From NCBI RefSeq assembly GCF_004843545.1, contig NZ_CP039457.1, forward strand, positions 1,888,501 through 1,952,500: a stretch of DNA of 64,000 nucleotides, read 5' to 3'. Position 1 is the stretch's first letter; every line of letters begins with the position of its first letter. This DNA is from Streptococcus pasteurianus (lineage in GTDB: Bacteria; Bacillota; Bacilli; Lactobacillales; Streptococcaceae). Both the position numbers and the translations under genes were made by a program. Of this stretch, positions 18,958-29,016 are shown piece by piece. Under the pieces are notes generated by a model. That model made no database searches, was not told the DNA's origin, and worked only from the letters and a program-made list of their open reading frames with translations.

Positions 18958-20095
18958 ACAACAAAATAAAAAATGGAAGGTGGATATTAGTGACGGTTAT
19001 GATGCCGTAACTGGCGAACAAAAACGTCACAGAAAAACAGATTTTAAAACACGCAAAGAAGCTGAACGATATGAGGCAGACTATCGTATCAATAAGCTGC
19101 ATCAAGTCAGACATAAAGATAAAGTTTCGGTTTCCTATCTCTACTCGCTCGTTCAAGAAGAAGATGAACTTCGAGGCAATAAACGAGGGACAATAGATAG
19201 TCAAGAATCTTACTATCGAGTATACATGTCCAAATACTTCAAAAATGCGGATATGCGAGCTGTCTCTGTTACGGACATCAAAGAATACAGAAATTGGCTA
19301 AAAAACCAACCTAGTGTAAAAGGTGGGACTTTAACCAATTCTCATGTTAATCAGCAAATGATTTTTGTCCATAAAATGTTTGATGTTGCAATTGCCAATC
19401 GTATTCGACAAGATAATCCTTGTAATGGATTGAGACGATTGCCACATCAACATAAAGAAATGGCATACTATACACCTGACCAGTTCAAACAGTTTGATTC
19501 ACTTTTTGAAGAGCATGAATACCCTTTTCAACTCTTGTATCGTGTACTAATGTATACTGGCATGCGTATTGGCGAAGCATTGGCTTTAACTTGGCAACAT
19601 GTCAACCTTGAAGAAAGTTATATTGATGTTAAATACTCTGCTTATTATCGCAAAGGTCAAGTCCATATCGGTACAGTTAAAACCACACAATCCAATCGTC
19701 GGATTTATATCCATCGTGCCTTCGTGGAAGAATTGAAACACTGGAAAGAGAAACAACACAAGCTACTAAATGAATTTACTGATAATCCAAATAGCCTGCA
19801 ACTCTTTCAATCAACTCCAGAGGTATTGACTAGTCCTAATGTTTCAAATTTTCGGGTTCTTCTAAAAAAAAGAATGCCCAAAAATTTAAAACTTATTCGT
19901 AACCATGATTTCAGGCATTCTCATGCTGCCTTCTTAGTCTCCCAAGGCTTACGTAATGGAGAAGGTAAAGACTATATTTTCTTTACTTTGATGAAACGAT
20001 TAGGTCATTCCTCAATCAACACTACAATAAATGTATACTCGCATTTATTTCCAACCCAACAAAAAGAAATTGCCTCTGCCTTTGAAAATTTTTAA
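18944..20095 (+). CDS. int: Tyrosine integrase of the element
   Basis: The start at 18944 follows AAAGGAG; upstream in-frame codons lack a site. 383 aa: N-terminal arm-binding AP2-like domain (about 1-50), SAM-like core-binding domain (about 60-170), and catalytic domain with Arg in YTGMRIGEAL, HxxR in NHDFRHSHA, His in RLGHSSINTT and the nucleophile in NVYSHLF. All catalytic residues are present. It lies 12 bp from the right repeat, inside which recombination would occur. It integrates at the start of ebfC. Confidence 0.93.
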   Translation: MAVTRQQNKKWKVDISDGYDAVTGEQKRHRKTDFKTRKEAERYEADYRINKLHQVRHKDKVSVSYLYSLVQEEDELRGNKRGTIDSQESYYRVYMSKYFKNADMRAVSVTDIKEYRNWLKNQPSVKGGTLTNSHVNQQMIFVHKMFDVAIANRIRQDNPCNGLRRLPHQHKEMAYYTPDQFKQFDSLFEEHEYPFQLLYRVLMYTGMRIGEALALTWQHVNLEESYIDVKYSAYYRKGQVHIGTVKTTQSNRRIYIHRAFVEELKHWKEKQHKLLNEFTDNPNSLQLFQSTPEVLTSPNVSNFRVLLKKRMPKNLKLIRNHDFRHSHAAFLVSQGLRNGEGKDYIFFTLMKRLGHSSINTTINVYSHLFPTQQKEIASAFENF

Positions 20096-20107
20096 CAATA
20101 AGGCAAA

Positions 20108-20187
20108 ATAAGGCAACGAAAATTTAACCAGAGGGTCTAAACCCTTTGTACGAAAGGAATCTTAAAAATCTTATGATGAATATGCAA
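20108..20187 (+). repeat. Right attachment repeat (attR), overlapping ebfC start
   Basis: Second copy of the 80-bp direct repeat. It covers the ebfC ribosome-binding region and first five codons, so ebfC coding capacity is restored after insertion while its original upstream DNA is left at attL. Confidence 0.88.
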
Positions 20188-20472
20188 AATATGATGCGTC
20201 AGGCTCAAAAACTCCAAAAACAAATGGAGAAAAAACAATCTGAACTTGCTAGTACAACTTTCACTGGAAAATCAGCTCAAGATTTAGTTGTTGTTGAGTT
20301 TACAGGTGATAAAAAATTGGTGAACATCACTTTTAAAGATGCTGTTGTTGACCCAGATGATGTTGAAACACTTCAAGACATGACAACACAAGCAATCAAC
20401 GATGCACTTTCTCAAATCGATGATGCCACACAAAAAACACTAGGCGCATTTGCAGGAAAATTACCATTTTAA
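20173..20472 (+). CDS. ebfC: Nucleoid-associated protein EbfC/YbaB
   Basis: 99 aa starting [10 protein letters not shown], the usual start in streptococci; a TTG at 20146 also is in frame nearer the AAAGGA motif but would add nine atypical residues. Contains the amphipathic N-terminal helix, central strands ([16 protein letters not shown]) and C-terminal [10 protein letters not shown] typical of the family, which forms tweezer-shaped DNA-binding dimers. It is the insertion target; its promoter must now come from the element end, perhaps from integrase read-through. Confidence 0.93.
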   Translation: MMNMQNMMRQAQKLQKQMEKKQSELASTTFTGKSAQDLVVVEFTGDKKLVNITFKDAVVDPDDVETLQDMTTQAINDALSQIDDATQKTLGAFAGKLPF

Positions 20473-20483
20473 TGACATAATCA

Positions 20484-20520
20484 AAAAAGCTCGAACCTTT
20501 TAAGGTTCGAGCTTTTTAAG
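20484..20520. terminator. Terminator between ebfC and the MerR gene
   Basis: 16-bp perfect stem (20484-20499 with 20502-20517) with A and T runs on either side, so it can serve both convergent genes. Confidence 0.9.
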
Positions 20521-21250
20521 CTTCTTTTGCTGTTTCTAAACAATAAGATTTTTCATGACAATGTGGGCAAGTTAATTTTCGCGTTTTAGGAGTATGACGA
20601 GCAAATACGAATTCCCTATACGTTGGTTGGAAAAGTTGGTGGCAATTGGGACAGATATAAGCTATTTTACGTGAAAAACGATAAGACAATGTTAATAATG
20701 TGCCAACATACACCAAACCAATACCGATACCAACACCTTGCCAAACAACAGATTGTGGACGACTTGCAAGCCAAGCAACACAAAGAACAAAAATAAGAAT
20801 CGTTGCTAGATTACTAATCCACATCCGTTTTTGCAAACGACGCCAAGCTAATTGATTTTTCATGGTAAGAGAAATGTCTGATAAAAATTCTAGCGACTGA
20901 CCTGTTTGATTTTTTACCCTGTCAAGCAAGTTGACAGTAGTGTCAAGTTTGGCTTTCTTCTCAGCAAGCTCACGCTTTGTTTCCTTGATATGCTCAACAA
21001 GCAGTAACTCTAAAACTTGCCTTGCATTTTCCTCAGCAAACAACCGCTTTATCTGTTCAATAGAAAAATCTAACTCTCTCAAAAAACAAATCATGCGCAA
21101 CTGTTCCAAATCACTATCCACATAAATCCGCCGTCCACCTTCTGTCAAATCAGATGGCGACAAAATACCACGTTTATCATAATATTGGACCGTGCGAACT
21201 GAAACACCTGCCAACTTCGCCAAATCGCCAGTTGTATAAGAGCGAGACAT
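20516..21250 (-). CDS. Membrane-anchored MerR regulator with zinc ribbon
   Basis: The start at 21250 follows AAAGGAGGTGAAAGGA. 244 aa: MerR-type winged helix (YTTGDLAKLAGVSVRTVQYYDKRG, about 5-28, through about 75), a dimerisation coiled coil (about 80-120), two hydrophobic membrane segments (about 145-190), and a C-terminal ribbon with CPNC and CPHC pairs. It is probably a transcription factor held at the membrane, a fusion seen in some Firmicutes. The ligand is unknown; no cysteine pattern of a metal-sensing MerR is visible in the DNA-binding part. Confidence 0.8.
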   Translation of the reverse strand: MSRSYTTGDLAKLAGVSVRTVQYYDKRGILSPSDLTEGGRRIYVDSDLEQLRMICFLRELDFSIEQIKRLFAEENARQVLELLLVEHIKETKRELAEKKAKLDTTVNLLDRVKNQTGQSLEFLSDISLTMKNQLAWRRLQKRMWISNLATILIFVLCVAWLASRPQSVVWQGVGIGIGLVYVGTLLTLSYRFSRKIAYICPNCHQLFQPTYREFVFARHTPKTRKLTCPHCHEKSYCLETAKEA

Positions 21251-21352
21251 TCCTTTCACCTCCTTTCTGTCCTTATTATAGGACATGCCCCAACGTCACA
21301 AGCAAGGGGTTACCCTAGATGATTTTTTATTTTTTGAAAAATAGCAGAGCTT

Positions 21353-21940
21353 TTAGCTAAAAAAGCCACCTAAAGCTGCAAAAGGATTGTCACCATGCTC
21401 TTCTTCTTGCTGATTCAAATAAGATTTATTCTCATCAAATTCCATGAACTTTTCATAAACAAGCGCAGTCATGCGAGCATCTTCAAGTGAATTATGACCA
21501 TGTCCTGAAATACCTAAAAATTCAGCAACACTTGTCAACTTGAGACTGGCAATTCCATTCAAGTCTGTGCTACGACGTTCAAAAGCCTCATCATATAAAT
21601 CAACCTTGTAAAGCTCTGTCAAGTCTAATTCATTTTCAGCAAGTAAGGGCAGGTCTGATTTTAGCGCATTGTAACCAACCAAAGCAGTCTCTCCAACGAA
21701 TGTTTTAAAGTCAGCCAGCACTTCATCAAGCTTTGGAGCGTTAGCAATTTTTTCTGATGTAATACCCGTCAATCCATTAATGAATGACTGCAATGGCACA
21801 TCGGTGTAAACATAAGTGTCAAAGCTATCAACTTCGTGACCTTCTTTGAATTTTACTGCTGAAACCTGAATAATATGACTTTTCTCAGCAACCGTATTAA
21901 ATTCCAAATCAAATGCAATGTACTCCGCTAATTTTTCCAT
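21353..21940 (-). CDS. DnaQ-like 3'-5' exonuclease
   Basis: 195 aa of the DEDD superfamily: motif I FDLEFNT (D and E near 11-13), motif II LVGYNALKSDLPLL (D near 95), motif III HNSLEDARMT (H and D near 148-154), so the DEDDh set is complete. It would trim DNA or RNA 3' ends. Monocistronic between the MerR and RocS-like genes. Confidence 0.85.
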   Translation of the reverse strand: MEKLAEYIAFDLEFNTVAEKSHIIQVSAVKFKEGHEVDSFDTYVYTDVPLQSFINGLTGITSEKIANAPKLDEVLADFKTFVGETALVGYNALKSDLPLLAENELDLTELYKVDLYDEAFERRSTDLNGIASLKLTSVAEFLGISGHGHNSLEDARMTALVYEKFMEFDENKSYLNQQEEEHGDNPFAALGGFFS

Positions 21941-22012
21941 GATACCTCCTAAAAATGAGTTTATAAAATAAAGCTGGAACTTTTGTCCCAGCTTCCGATA
22001 AATTTCGAGTTC

Positions 22013-23938
<1,926 letters not shown>

Positions 23939-23945
23939 CAATTGT

Positions 23946-23974
23946 TGAGAAATCCTTTTGTGGGTTTCTTTTTT
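23946..23974 (+). terminator. Terminator after the flavoprotein gene
   Basis: 8-bp stem AGAAATCC / GGGTTTCT (one G-U pair) with TTTTGT loop and T7 tail. Confidence 0.75.
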
Positions 23975-23986
23975 TGAAAAAAATAT

Positions 23987-24055
23987 TTAACTAGTTAAGT
24001 TTTTCTCTTGATTATTTCCTCAAAGGTGTTATAATAAATATCGTTAACCAGTTAA
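23987..24055 (+). promoter_or_regulatory. rpsN promoter with two AdcR operators
   Basis: TTAACTAGTTAA (23987-23998) and TTAACCAGTTAA (24044-24055) match the AdcR consensus TTAACYRGTTAA exactly. Between them are TTGATT (24008-24013) and TATAAT (24030-24035) with a 16-bp spacer. One operator is upstream of -35 and the other over the start site, so zinc-bound AdcR should repress strongly. Confidence 0.9.
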
Positions 24056-24070
24056 GTAAAAGGAGACATT

Positions 24071-24340
24071 ATGGCTAAAAAATCAAAAATTGCTAGATAC
24101 AACCGACAACTAAAACTCATTGAACAATATGCCGACTTACGTCGTGAATTGAAGGCAAAAGGCGATTACGAAGCGCTTCGTAAATTACCACGCGACTCAA
24201 ATCCAAATCGTTTGAAAAATCGTGACCGCATTGACGGACGCCCACACGCATACATGCGTAAATTCGGCGTTAGCCGAATCAACTTCCGTGACCTTGCTCA
24301 CAAAGGACAACTTCCTGGCGTCAAAAAAGCCAGCTGGTAA
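24071..24340 (+). CDS. rpsN: Ribosomal protein S14, zinc-independent paralogue
   Basis: 89 aa against 61 for the zinc-ribbon form; it lacks the CxxC...CxxC pairs and has the longer [25 protein letters not shown] insert. The C-terminal [28 protein letters not shown] is the S14 core. Such copies replace the zinc-containing S14 in the 30S subunit during zinc starvation. The two AdcR boxes in its promoter fit that role. AAAGGAG ribosome-binding site. Confidence 0.96.
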   Translation: MAKKSKIARYNRQLKLIEQYADLRRELKAKGDYEALRKLPRDSNPNRLKNRDRIDGRPHAYMRKFGVSRINFRDLAHKGQLPGVKKASW

Positions 24341-24378
24341 TCCTCAAAAAAATAGAAAGACAAAAGTTTTTATCACAC

Positions 24379-24406
24379 AAAAAGCTGGGATATCCCCAGC
24401 TTTTTT
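24379..24406. terminator. Terminator between rpsN and the acetyltransferase
   Basis: 11-bp stem (24379-24389 with 24395-24405) flanked by A and T runs; usable in both directions. Confidence 0.88.
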
Positions 24407-24884
24407 AGTTAATAACATAAGTATAGAAACGATTATCCACAGCTAAACGTGGAAAATCAGCAGGTAAATTTGACGATTCAATTGCTTGAAAACCAAATTT
24501 TCGGTAAAAGTGCTGAGCAGCCTCAAAATCTGTTGTTGTTCCAAGAAAAATAGCCTTCTTCTGCTCTTTTTGGCAATAAGCTACAAAAGCCTTCAATAAT
24601 TCTTTTCCTAAACCTGCTTTTCTGTAATTTTTACTTACAAACATTTTCTTTAAAGCGACATTGTCTTGTTCAAGAGCCACTAAGCCAATACACCCTAGCA
24701 CTTCTTTCCTCTCATTTATAGCTACCCAGAATTGACCACCTTGTTTTTGATAAGAATTTTCAATGTCCAATAAATCAGGTTGTTCCGTTAAGGAAATAGG
24801 AAGCAAAAATTCTTCTTGCTGGATAGTTAGTATCAAGTCTATCACCGCCTGATTAAACTTTGGTTCAAAAATAGATATCTGCAT
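24405..24884 (-). CDS. GNAT-family N-acetyltransferase
   Basis: 159 aa. The acetyl-CoA loop KNYRKAGLGKELL (about 88-100) is the GNAT motif A, followed by AAQHFYRKFGF (motif B, about 124-134). Substrate unknown. It lies 9 bp after ltaE on the same strand and is probably cotranscribed. Confidence 0.85.
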   Translation of the reverse strand: MQISIFEPKFNQAVIDLILTIQQEEFLLPISLTEQPDLLDIENSYQKQGGQFWVAINERKEVLGCIGLVALEQDNVALKKMFVSKNYRKAGLGKELLKAFVAYCQKEQKKAIFLGTTTDFEAAQHFYRKFGFQAIESSNLPADFPRLAVDNRFYTYVIN

Positions 24885-24893
24885 ACCTTACCT

Positions 24894-25919
24894 CTATAAA
24901 ACCTCTCGTAATTTATCAATATCTTCTTGCGTTGTTGACCAACTTGTTGCTAAACGAATAACCGTATGAGTATCGTCATATTTTTCCCAGAAGCTATAAG
25001 CAAGGACTTCACCTAAAGTGGCTAATTTAGCATTTTCAATAATGATAAATTGTTGATTTGTTGGTGATTCCAGATAGAAACGATAGCCTTTTTCACGTAA
25101 AATGGCTTTTGACTGCTCTGCCATTTTAATAGCGTGCTCACCAATTTCAAAATAAAGATTATCCGTAAAGAAACGGTCAAATTGCACACCAATCAGCCAA
25201 CCTTTTGCCAAAAGTGCTCCATGCTGCTTGACTGTTGTCACAAAATGTTTTGGTGTATTTTGTTTTGTAAACACGACGGCTTCACCAATAAAGGCTCCCA
25301 TTTTGGTACCACCAATATAAAAGACGTCTGATAATTCAGCAATAGTTGGTAAATCAACATCTGTCTCCTTAGCTGCCAAACCATATCCTAAACGTGCGCC
25401 ATCAATAAAGAGTGGCAATTGATATTGACGACAAACATCTGAAATGGCGGTTAATTCTTCTTTGGTGTAGAGCGTGCCATATTCAGTTGGGTGAGAAATG
25501 TAAACCATCCCTGGAAAAACCATATGGTCATGGTTGCCATCACGATAAAAGTTATCCACATAAGCAGCAAGCTCAGCCGCCTGAATTTTTCCTTGATGAG
25601 AAGGAAGTGTTAGTACCTTGTGTCCTGTAAATTCAATAGCACCAGCTTCATGAGTGCTAACATGCCCCGTTTCAGCAGCGATAACACCTTCGTAAGAGGT
25701 TAACAAGCTATCGATAACCACTTGATTAGTCTGTGTGCCACCTGATAAAAAGAAGATTTCAGCTTCAGGGCAATGGCAAGCTGCTTTCATCTTTTCTGCA
25801 GCCTGTGCACAATAACTATCCATGCCATAACCAGCAAAACTTTCTTGATTACTATCCACAAGCGCTTGGAGTAGCTGTGGATGAATTCCTTTATTATAAT
25901 CATTTTCAAAATGTAACAT
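24894..25919 (-). CDS. ltaE: Low-specificity L-threonine aldolase
   Basis: 341-aa PLP enzyme of the beta-eliminating lyase fold. The N-terminus has the FLSGGTQTNQ phosphate loop, FIDGARLGYGL supplies the cofactor Asp and Arg, and the Schiff-base lysine is in IGGTKMGA (about 206-213). It splits L-threonine to glycine and acetaldehyde. Faces a MarR gene across a palindromic operator, suggesting MarR control. Confidence 0.88.
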   Translation of the reverse strand: MLHFENDYNKGIHPQLLQALVDSNQESFAGYGMDSYCAQAAEKMKAACHCPEAEIFFLSGGTQTNQVVIDSLLTSYEGVIAAETGHVSTHEAGAIEFTGHKVLTLPSHQGKIQAAELAAYVDNFYRDGNHDHMVFPGMVYISHPTEYGTLYTKEELTAISDVCRQYQLPLFIDGARLGYGLAAKETDVDLPTIAELSDVFYIGGTKMGAFIGEAVVFTKQNTPKHFVTTVKQHGALLAKGWLIGVQFDRFFTDNLYFEIGEHAIKMAEQSKAILREKGYRFYLESPTNQQFIIIENAKLATLGEVLAYSFWEKYDDTHTVIRLATSWSTTQEDIDKLREVL

Positions 25920-25935
25920 ATTAGCACCTCTTTTG

Positions 25936-25990
25936 ATTGCATTTACAATAATATCGAGATTATTATATCACTTTTTATTGTAAATGCAAT
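25936..25990. promoter_or_regulatory. Inverted operator between ltaE and marR
   Basis: Perfect 15-bp inverted repeat: 25936-25950 and 25976-25990 (ATTGCATTTACAATA and its complement). Each half also contains a TTGN6CAA dyad, so two MarR dimers could bind. It covers both divergent promoters. Confidence 0.7.
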
Positions 25991-26027
25991 ATTTTTTTGT
26001 TAAAATTTTTAGCAAGGAGAAACTATT

Positions 26028-26429
26028 ATGTTTGATATTATTCGTACTATTGGCGCTATCACGCGCACCATTCAAATTGACTCTAATAATCATTTTAAAG
26101 AACTTGGACTAAATAACAATCTATTCATCTATATTATTCGTGTCTGTGAAAAACCTGGAATGTTTTTGGGCGAGTTGGCAGACAATGTCCAAATTGACCG
26201 TACAACTGCCTTTAGAACGATAAAAAAATTAGCTACGCTCGGCTATTTTGAACTAAAGAAAGATGCTGTTAACCAGAAAATCAAACGTGTTTATCCAACA
26301 GAAAAAGCCATGGACATTTATCCACAGCTTCACGAATATGAACAAAAGCAATCTGATTTTCTTTTATCAAACTTATCCACAGAAGAAATTGCTCAACTCA
26401 AACAATTAATGGCAAAATTAAAATATTAA
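26028..26429 (+). CDS. MarR-family transcriptional regulator
   Basis: 133 aa with a winged HTH (MFLGELADNVQIDRTTAFRTIKKLATLGYFE, about 45-75) and wing KRVYPTEKA. It is divergent from ltaE and most likely represses itself and ltaE through the inverted repeat between them. AAGGAG ribosome-binding site. Ends 12 bp inside the convergent azlD gene. Confidence 0.85.
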   Translation: MFDIIRTIGAITRTIQIDSNNHFKELGLNNNLFIYIIRVCEKPGMFLGELADNVQIDRTTAFRTIKKLATLGYFELKKDAVNQKIKRVYPTEKAMDIYPQLHEYEQKQSDFLLSNLSTEEIAQLKQLMAKLKY

Positions 26430-26744
26430 CCGTAAAATCGCCATGCTAACAATTCCTGTAATGACGGCATATAATAAATTTTTAGATTTTAAGGCGACAT
26501 AAAAAGTGGGAAGACTGACTAGAACTTCCAAGTCCTTTACTTGTGGCAAATGCCCAATTTCAACGTCAAAAAGGCTTGAAAACGTCAAAGCAAATAAAAT
26601 GGAAACGGGTAAATATTTCAAAAAACGAATGACAATTTCGGGCAAGCCTTTATATTTTACCAAGATAAAAGGGGCAACTCGCGGAACCCAAGACACAACA
26701 AATCCTAAAAGAATGGCTACCAAAACATAACTACTAACGCTCAT
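26418..26744 (-). CDS. azlD: AzlD branched-chain amino acid export subunit
   Basis: 108 aa, four hydrophobic segments, with RVAPFILVKYKGLPEIVIRFLKYLP typical of AzlD. It partners AzlC in export of branched-chain amino acids. It overlaps azlC by 11 bp. Confidence 0.87.
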   Translation of the reverse strand: MSVSSYVLVAILLGFVVSWVPRVAPFILVKYKGLPEIVIRFLKYLPVSILFALTFSSLFDVEIGHLPQVKDLEVLVSLPTFYVALKSKNLLYAVITGIVSMAILRLIF

Positions 26745-27429
26745 CCAACATTACCCCCACACTACAACCAATTAACGTTGACACTAAAACCGCTAAGGCA
26801 CTTGATAGAAAAACAGCACAGACTAAAAAACTAATAGCCACAGCTGCTAGTACAAGCAATAGTTTTTTAATGCCTTCACTCAATATCGCATCAAATTGAA
26901 AGACAAGTAAACCAATAAACATACCAATCAGAGCAAAATCAAGCCCAAAACTTTCTGGATTAGGGATAATACCTCCTAGGAGTGTCCCTACAATTGTAGA
27001 TAAAACCCATGCTGCATAACTCAGTAGATTATTACCATGCATCCAGCTAGCTGCAATTGATTTATTGTGAACATTTTCTCCCAGCAAAACACCATAACTT
27101 TCATCTGTAATTAAGCTAGCTATCCCAATGTTATTGAGAAAGCTTGTTTTGGTAAAAATAGTTGTTGCATGCAAACTCATCAACATATTACGCAAATTAA
27201 CTAAAAAAACGGTCAACGTTACTGAAGCCAAATCAGCATGAGCAAGCAACATGGCACACATGGCAAATTGAGCTGAACCACCATAGACCAAAAGACTCAT
27301 CAAGCCAACTTCTAAAGCTGATAATCCTGAAGCAGATGCCACAATTCCAAAAGCTAAACCAATCGAAATATAACCCAAAGCCGTTGGAAGTGCAGCTTGA
27401 AGCCCCTCTTTAAACCCTTTTTCCTGCAT
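26734..27429 (-). CDS. azlC: AzlC branched-chain amino acid exporter
   Basis: 231 aa, multi-pass membrane protein. Typical AzlC segments LPTALGYISIGLAFGIVAS near the N-terminus and LLVYGGSAQFAMCAMLL (about 44-60) are present, as is the TDESYGV motif. First gene of azlCD; a leader hairpin and TATAAT lie upstream. Confidence 0.9.
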   Translation of the reverse strand: MQEKGFKEGLQAALPTALGYISIGLAFGIVASASGLSALEVGLMSLLVYGGSAQFAMCAMLLAHADLASVTLTVFLVNLRNMLMSLHATTIFTKTSFLNNIGIASLITDESYGVLLGENVHNKSIAASWMHGNNLLSYAAWVLSTIVGTLLGGIIPNPESFGLDFALIGMFIGLLVFQFDAILSEGIKKLLLVLAAVAISFLVCAVFLSSALAVLVSTLIGCSVGVMLDER

Positions 27430-27452
27430 ACAAACTCCCTAAATATTCAATA

Positions 27453-27515
27453 AGCAGAGAACCCATATGAAGTCTCTGCAGCTACTCATTGTTCAAACAA
27501 TTTTTTCCATTATAG
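27453..27515 (-). promoter_or_regulatory. azlCD promoter and leader hairpin
   Basis: Extended -10 TGCTATAAT (TATAAT 27515-27510) on the minus strand, then a 7-bp stem GCAGAGA/TCTCTGC (27453-27479) in the leader. There is no T run and no T-box sequence, so a role in attenuation is uncertain. Confidence 0.5.
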
Positions 27516-27520
27516 CACAT

Positions 27521-27556
27521 AAAAAGACTCCTGAAAATAAATTTTCAAGAGTTCTT
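27521..27556 (-). terminator. Terminator of the tsaB-rimI-tsaD operon
   Basis: Stem with one mismatch, ACTC-c-TGAAAA and TTTTCA-a-GAGT, followed on the minus strand by a T5 run (27525-27521). Confidence 0.7.
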
Positions 27557-27572
27557 CTATTACCTTTATCCC

Positions 27573-28583
27573 CTAATCCAAACTATCAAAAGCTAAACTT
27601 GGTTTAGCGTTTAAGTCTAAGTCAGCAAAGTGCCCTTTATCGTATTCAATCGCTGCTGCTAGCGAAATCATGCCAGCATTATCGCCGCAAAGACGTAATG
27701 GCGGAATAACAACTTCTGCTTCTGTAATTTCATCTGCCAAACGTTCACGCAAGCCTTGATTAGCAGCCACACCACCAGCTACAACGAGTGTTTTGACAGG
27801 ATATTTTTCCAAAGCTTTTTTTGTTTTCGCCATCAAAACATCCAAAACGGCAGCTTGAAATGATGCTGATAAATCTTCTTTTGAGAGTGTTTCACCTTTT
27901 TGCGCAGCATTATGGTGTAAATTAATAAAAGCTGATTTCAAACCTGAAAATGAAAATTCGAGGTTATCTTCTTTAATCATGGCACGCGGAAAATCATAAA
28001 TATTCTTTCCTTGATGTGCCAATTGGTCAATTTCACGTCCAGCAGGATAAGTCAAGCCCATGACACGACCAACCTTGTCATATGCTTCACCAACAGCGTC
28101 ATCACGCGTTTCACCGACAATTTTATAATCGCCAGGTTCAGACACATAAACCAGTTCTGTGTGTCCGCCAGAAACCAATAATGCCATTAATGGATAGGCT
28201 AATTCTTTGACTTGACGAGCTGCCATCAAGTGCCCAGACATATGATTAACAGGAATCAATGGCAAATGGTTCGCCCAAGCAAAAGCTTTAGCAGCAGCCA
28301 TCCCCACTAAAATCGCTCCAACCAAGCCAGGACCGTAAGTTACAGCAACCGCATCAAGGTCACTCACTTCAATTCCTGCCGCATCCAAAGCATCTTTGAA
28401 ACACGTTGTAATCACTTCGACATGGTGACGACTAGCAACCTCTGGCACCACGCCACCAAAACGCTTGTGACTTTCAATTTGACTAGCAATAATATTGCTC
28501 AAAATCTCGCTTTCATTTTTTAAAACGGCAACACTTGTTTCATCACAAGAGCTCTCCACAGCTAAAATATATCTATCTTTCAT
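27573..28583 (-). CDS. tsaD: tRNA N6-threonylcarbamoyladenosine transferase TsaD
   Basis: 336 aa. N-terminal [11 protein letters not shown], metal ligands in HxxxH (NHMSGHL), VSGGHTELV and [14 protein letters not shown] motifs. It completes t6A37 formation on ANN-decoding tRNAs with TsaB, TsaC and TsaE. Third gene of tsaB-rimI-tsaD. Confidence 0.96.
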   Translation of the reverse strand: MKDRYILAVESSCDETSVAVLKNESEILSNIIASQIESHKRFGGVVPEVASRHHVEVITTCFKDALDAAGIEVSDLDAVAVTYGPGLVGAILVGMAAAKAFAWANHLPLIPVNHMSGHLMAARQVKELAYPLMALLVSGGHTELVYVSEPGDYKIVGETRDDAVGEAYDKVGRVMGLTYPAGREIDQLAHQGKNIYDFPRAMIKEDNLEFSFSGLKSAFINLHHNAAQKGETLSKEDLSASFQAAVLDVLMAKTKKALEKYPVKTLVVAGGVAANQGLRERLADEITEAEVVIPPLRLCGDNAGMISLAAAIEYDKGHFADLDLNAKPSLAFDSLD

Positions 28584-28592
28584 TTATCTTTT

Positions 28593-29015
28593 TTACCTCT
28601 CATTACCTTCACGCTTCATGATAATCGCATCCTCAATTGGATTATGGTAATATTGCTTACGCTCACCAATCACCTTAAATCCAAATTTTTGGTACAAAGC
28701 TTGCGCAGAAGTATTTGATGCTCTCACTTCCAAGAAAATTGAAAAGTCAATCTGGTCTAAATTGGTTAATAACTGACTGCCTAAACCACAACCTTGATAA
28801 GCTTTCTTAACCGCAATATTTGTGATTTCTAATTCGCCAACAAGTTGCTGAATTGCCAGAAAACCAACCATTTCCTTGTCTTTTTCCACAAAAAAATAAT
28901 CCACACTATCCTGCTGCATATCTGCTAAAATTTGCTTTTTTGTCCATGGTGACACTTCATAGACATCAGACAAGATAGCATAAACAGCAGTCACTTTTTC
29001 TGATAAATCTTTCAT
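28593..29015 (-). CDS. rimI: Ribosomal protein alanine N-acetyltransferase RimI
   Basis: 140 aa GNAT protein; motif A is VKKAYQGCGLGSQLL and motif B SAQALYQKFGF, with LEVRASN between. The start at 29015 (MKDLSEK) is chosen because TAACATG couples it to the tsaB stop; an upstream in-frame ATG at 29033 is the alternative, and neither has a strong ribosome-binding site. It acetylates the N-terminus of ribosomal protein S18. Confidence 0.88.
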   Translation of the reverse strand: MKDLSEKVTAVYAILSDVYEVSPWTKKQILADMQQDSVDYFFVEKDKEMVGFLAIQQLVGELEITNIAVKKAYQGCGLGSQLLTNLDQIDFSIFLEVRASNTSAQALYQKFGFKVIGERKQYYHNPIEDAIIMKREGNER

Positions 29016-29016
29016 G

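Larger units (their letters stand above)
8365..20187. mobile_element. Integrative mobilizable element in ebfC with ABC-3C defence cargo
   Basis: About 11.8 kb flanked by 80-bp direct repeats (8365-8444 and 20108-20187, three mismatches; the last 39 bp identical). The integrase lies at the right end next to ebfC. Modules from left to right: ABC-3C-like defence operon plus XRE regulator, two lipoproteins, an unknown 530-aa gene, a coiled-coil protein, structured non-coding DNA, a small unknown gene, a Rep_trans initiator/relaxase, DUF3173 and the tyrosine integrase. No VirB4, TcpA/FtsK or other transfer gene is present, so it would need a helper element. The boundaries are seen directly; mobility is inferred. 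Confidence 0.88.

Noticed and set aside
20146..20172. In-frame TTG start that lengthens ebfC by nine codons
   Set aside because: It is nearer the AAAGGA motif, but the family begins [10 protein letters not shown] and the extra residues lie in the att repeat leader.
27453..27479. T-box riboswitch ahead of azlCD
   Set aside because: The hairpin is short and the T-box sequence and terminator/antiterminator pair are missing.
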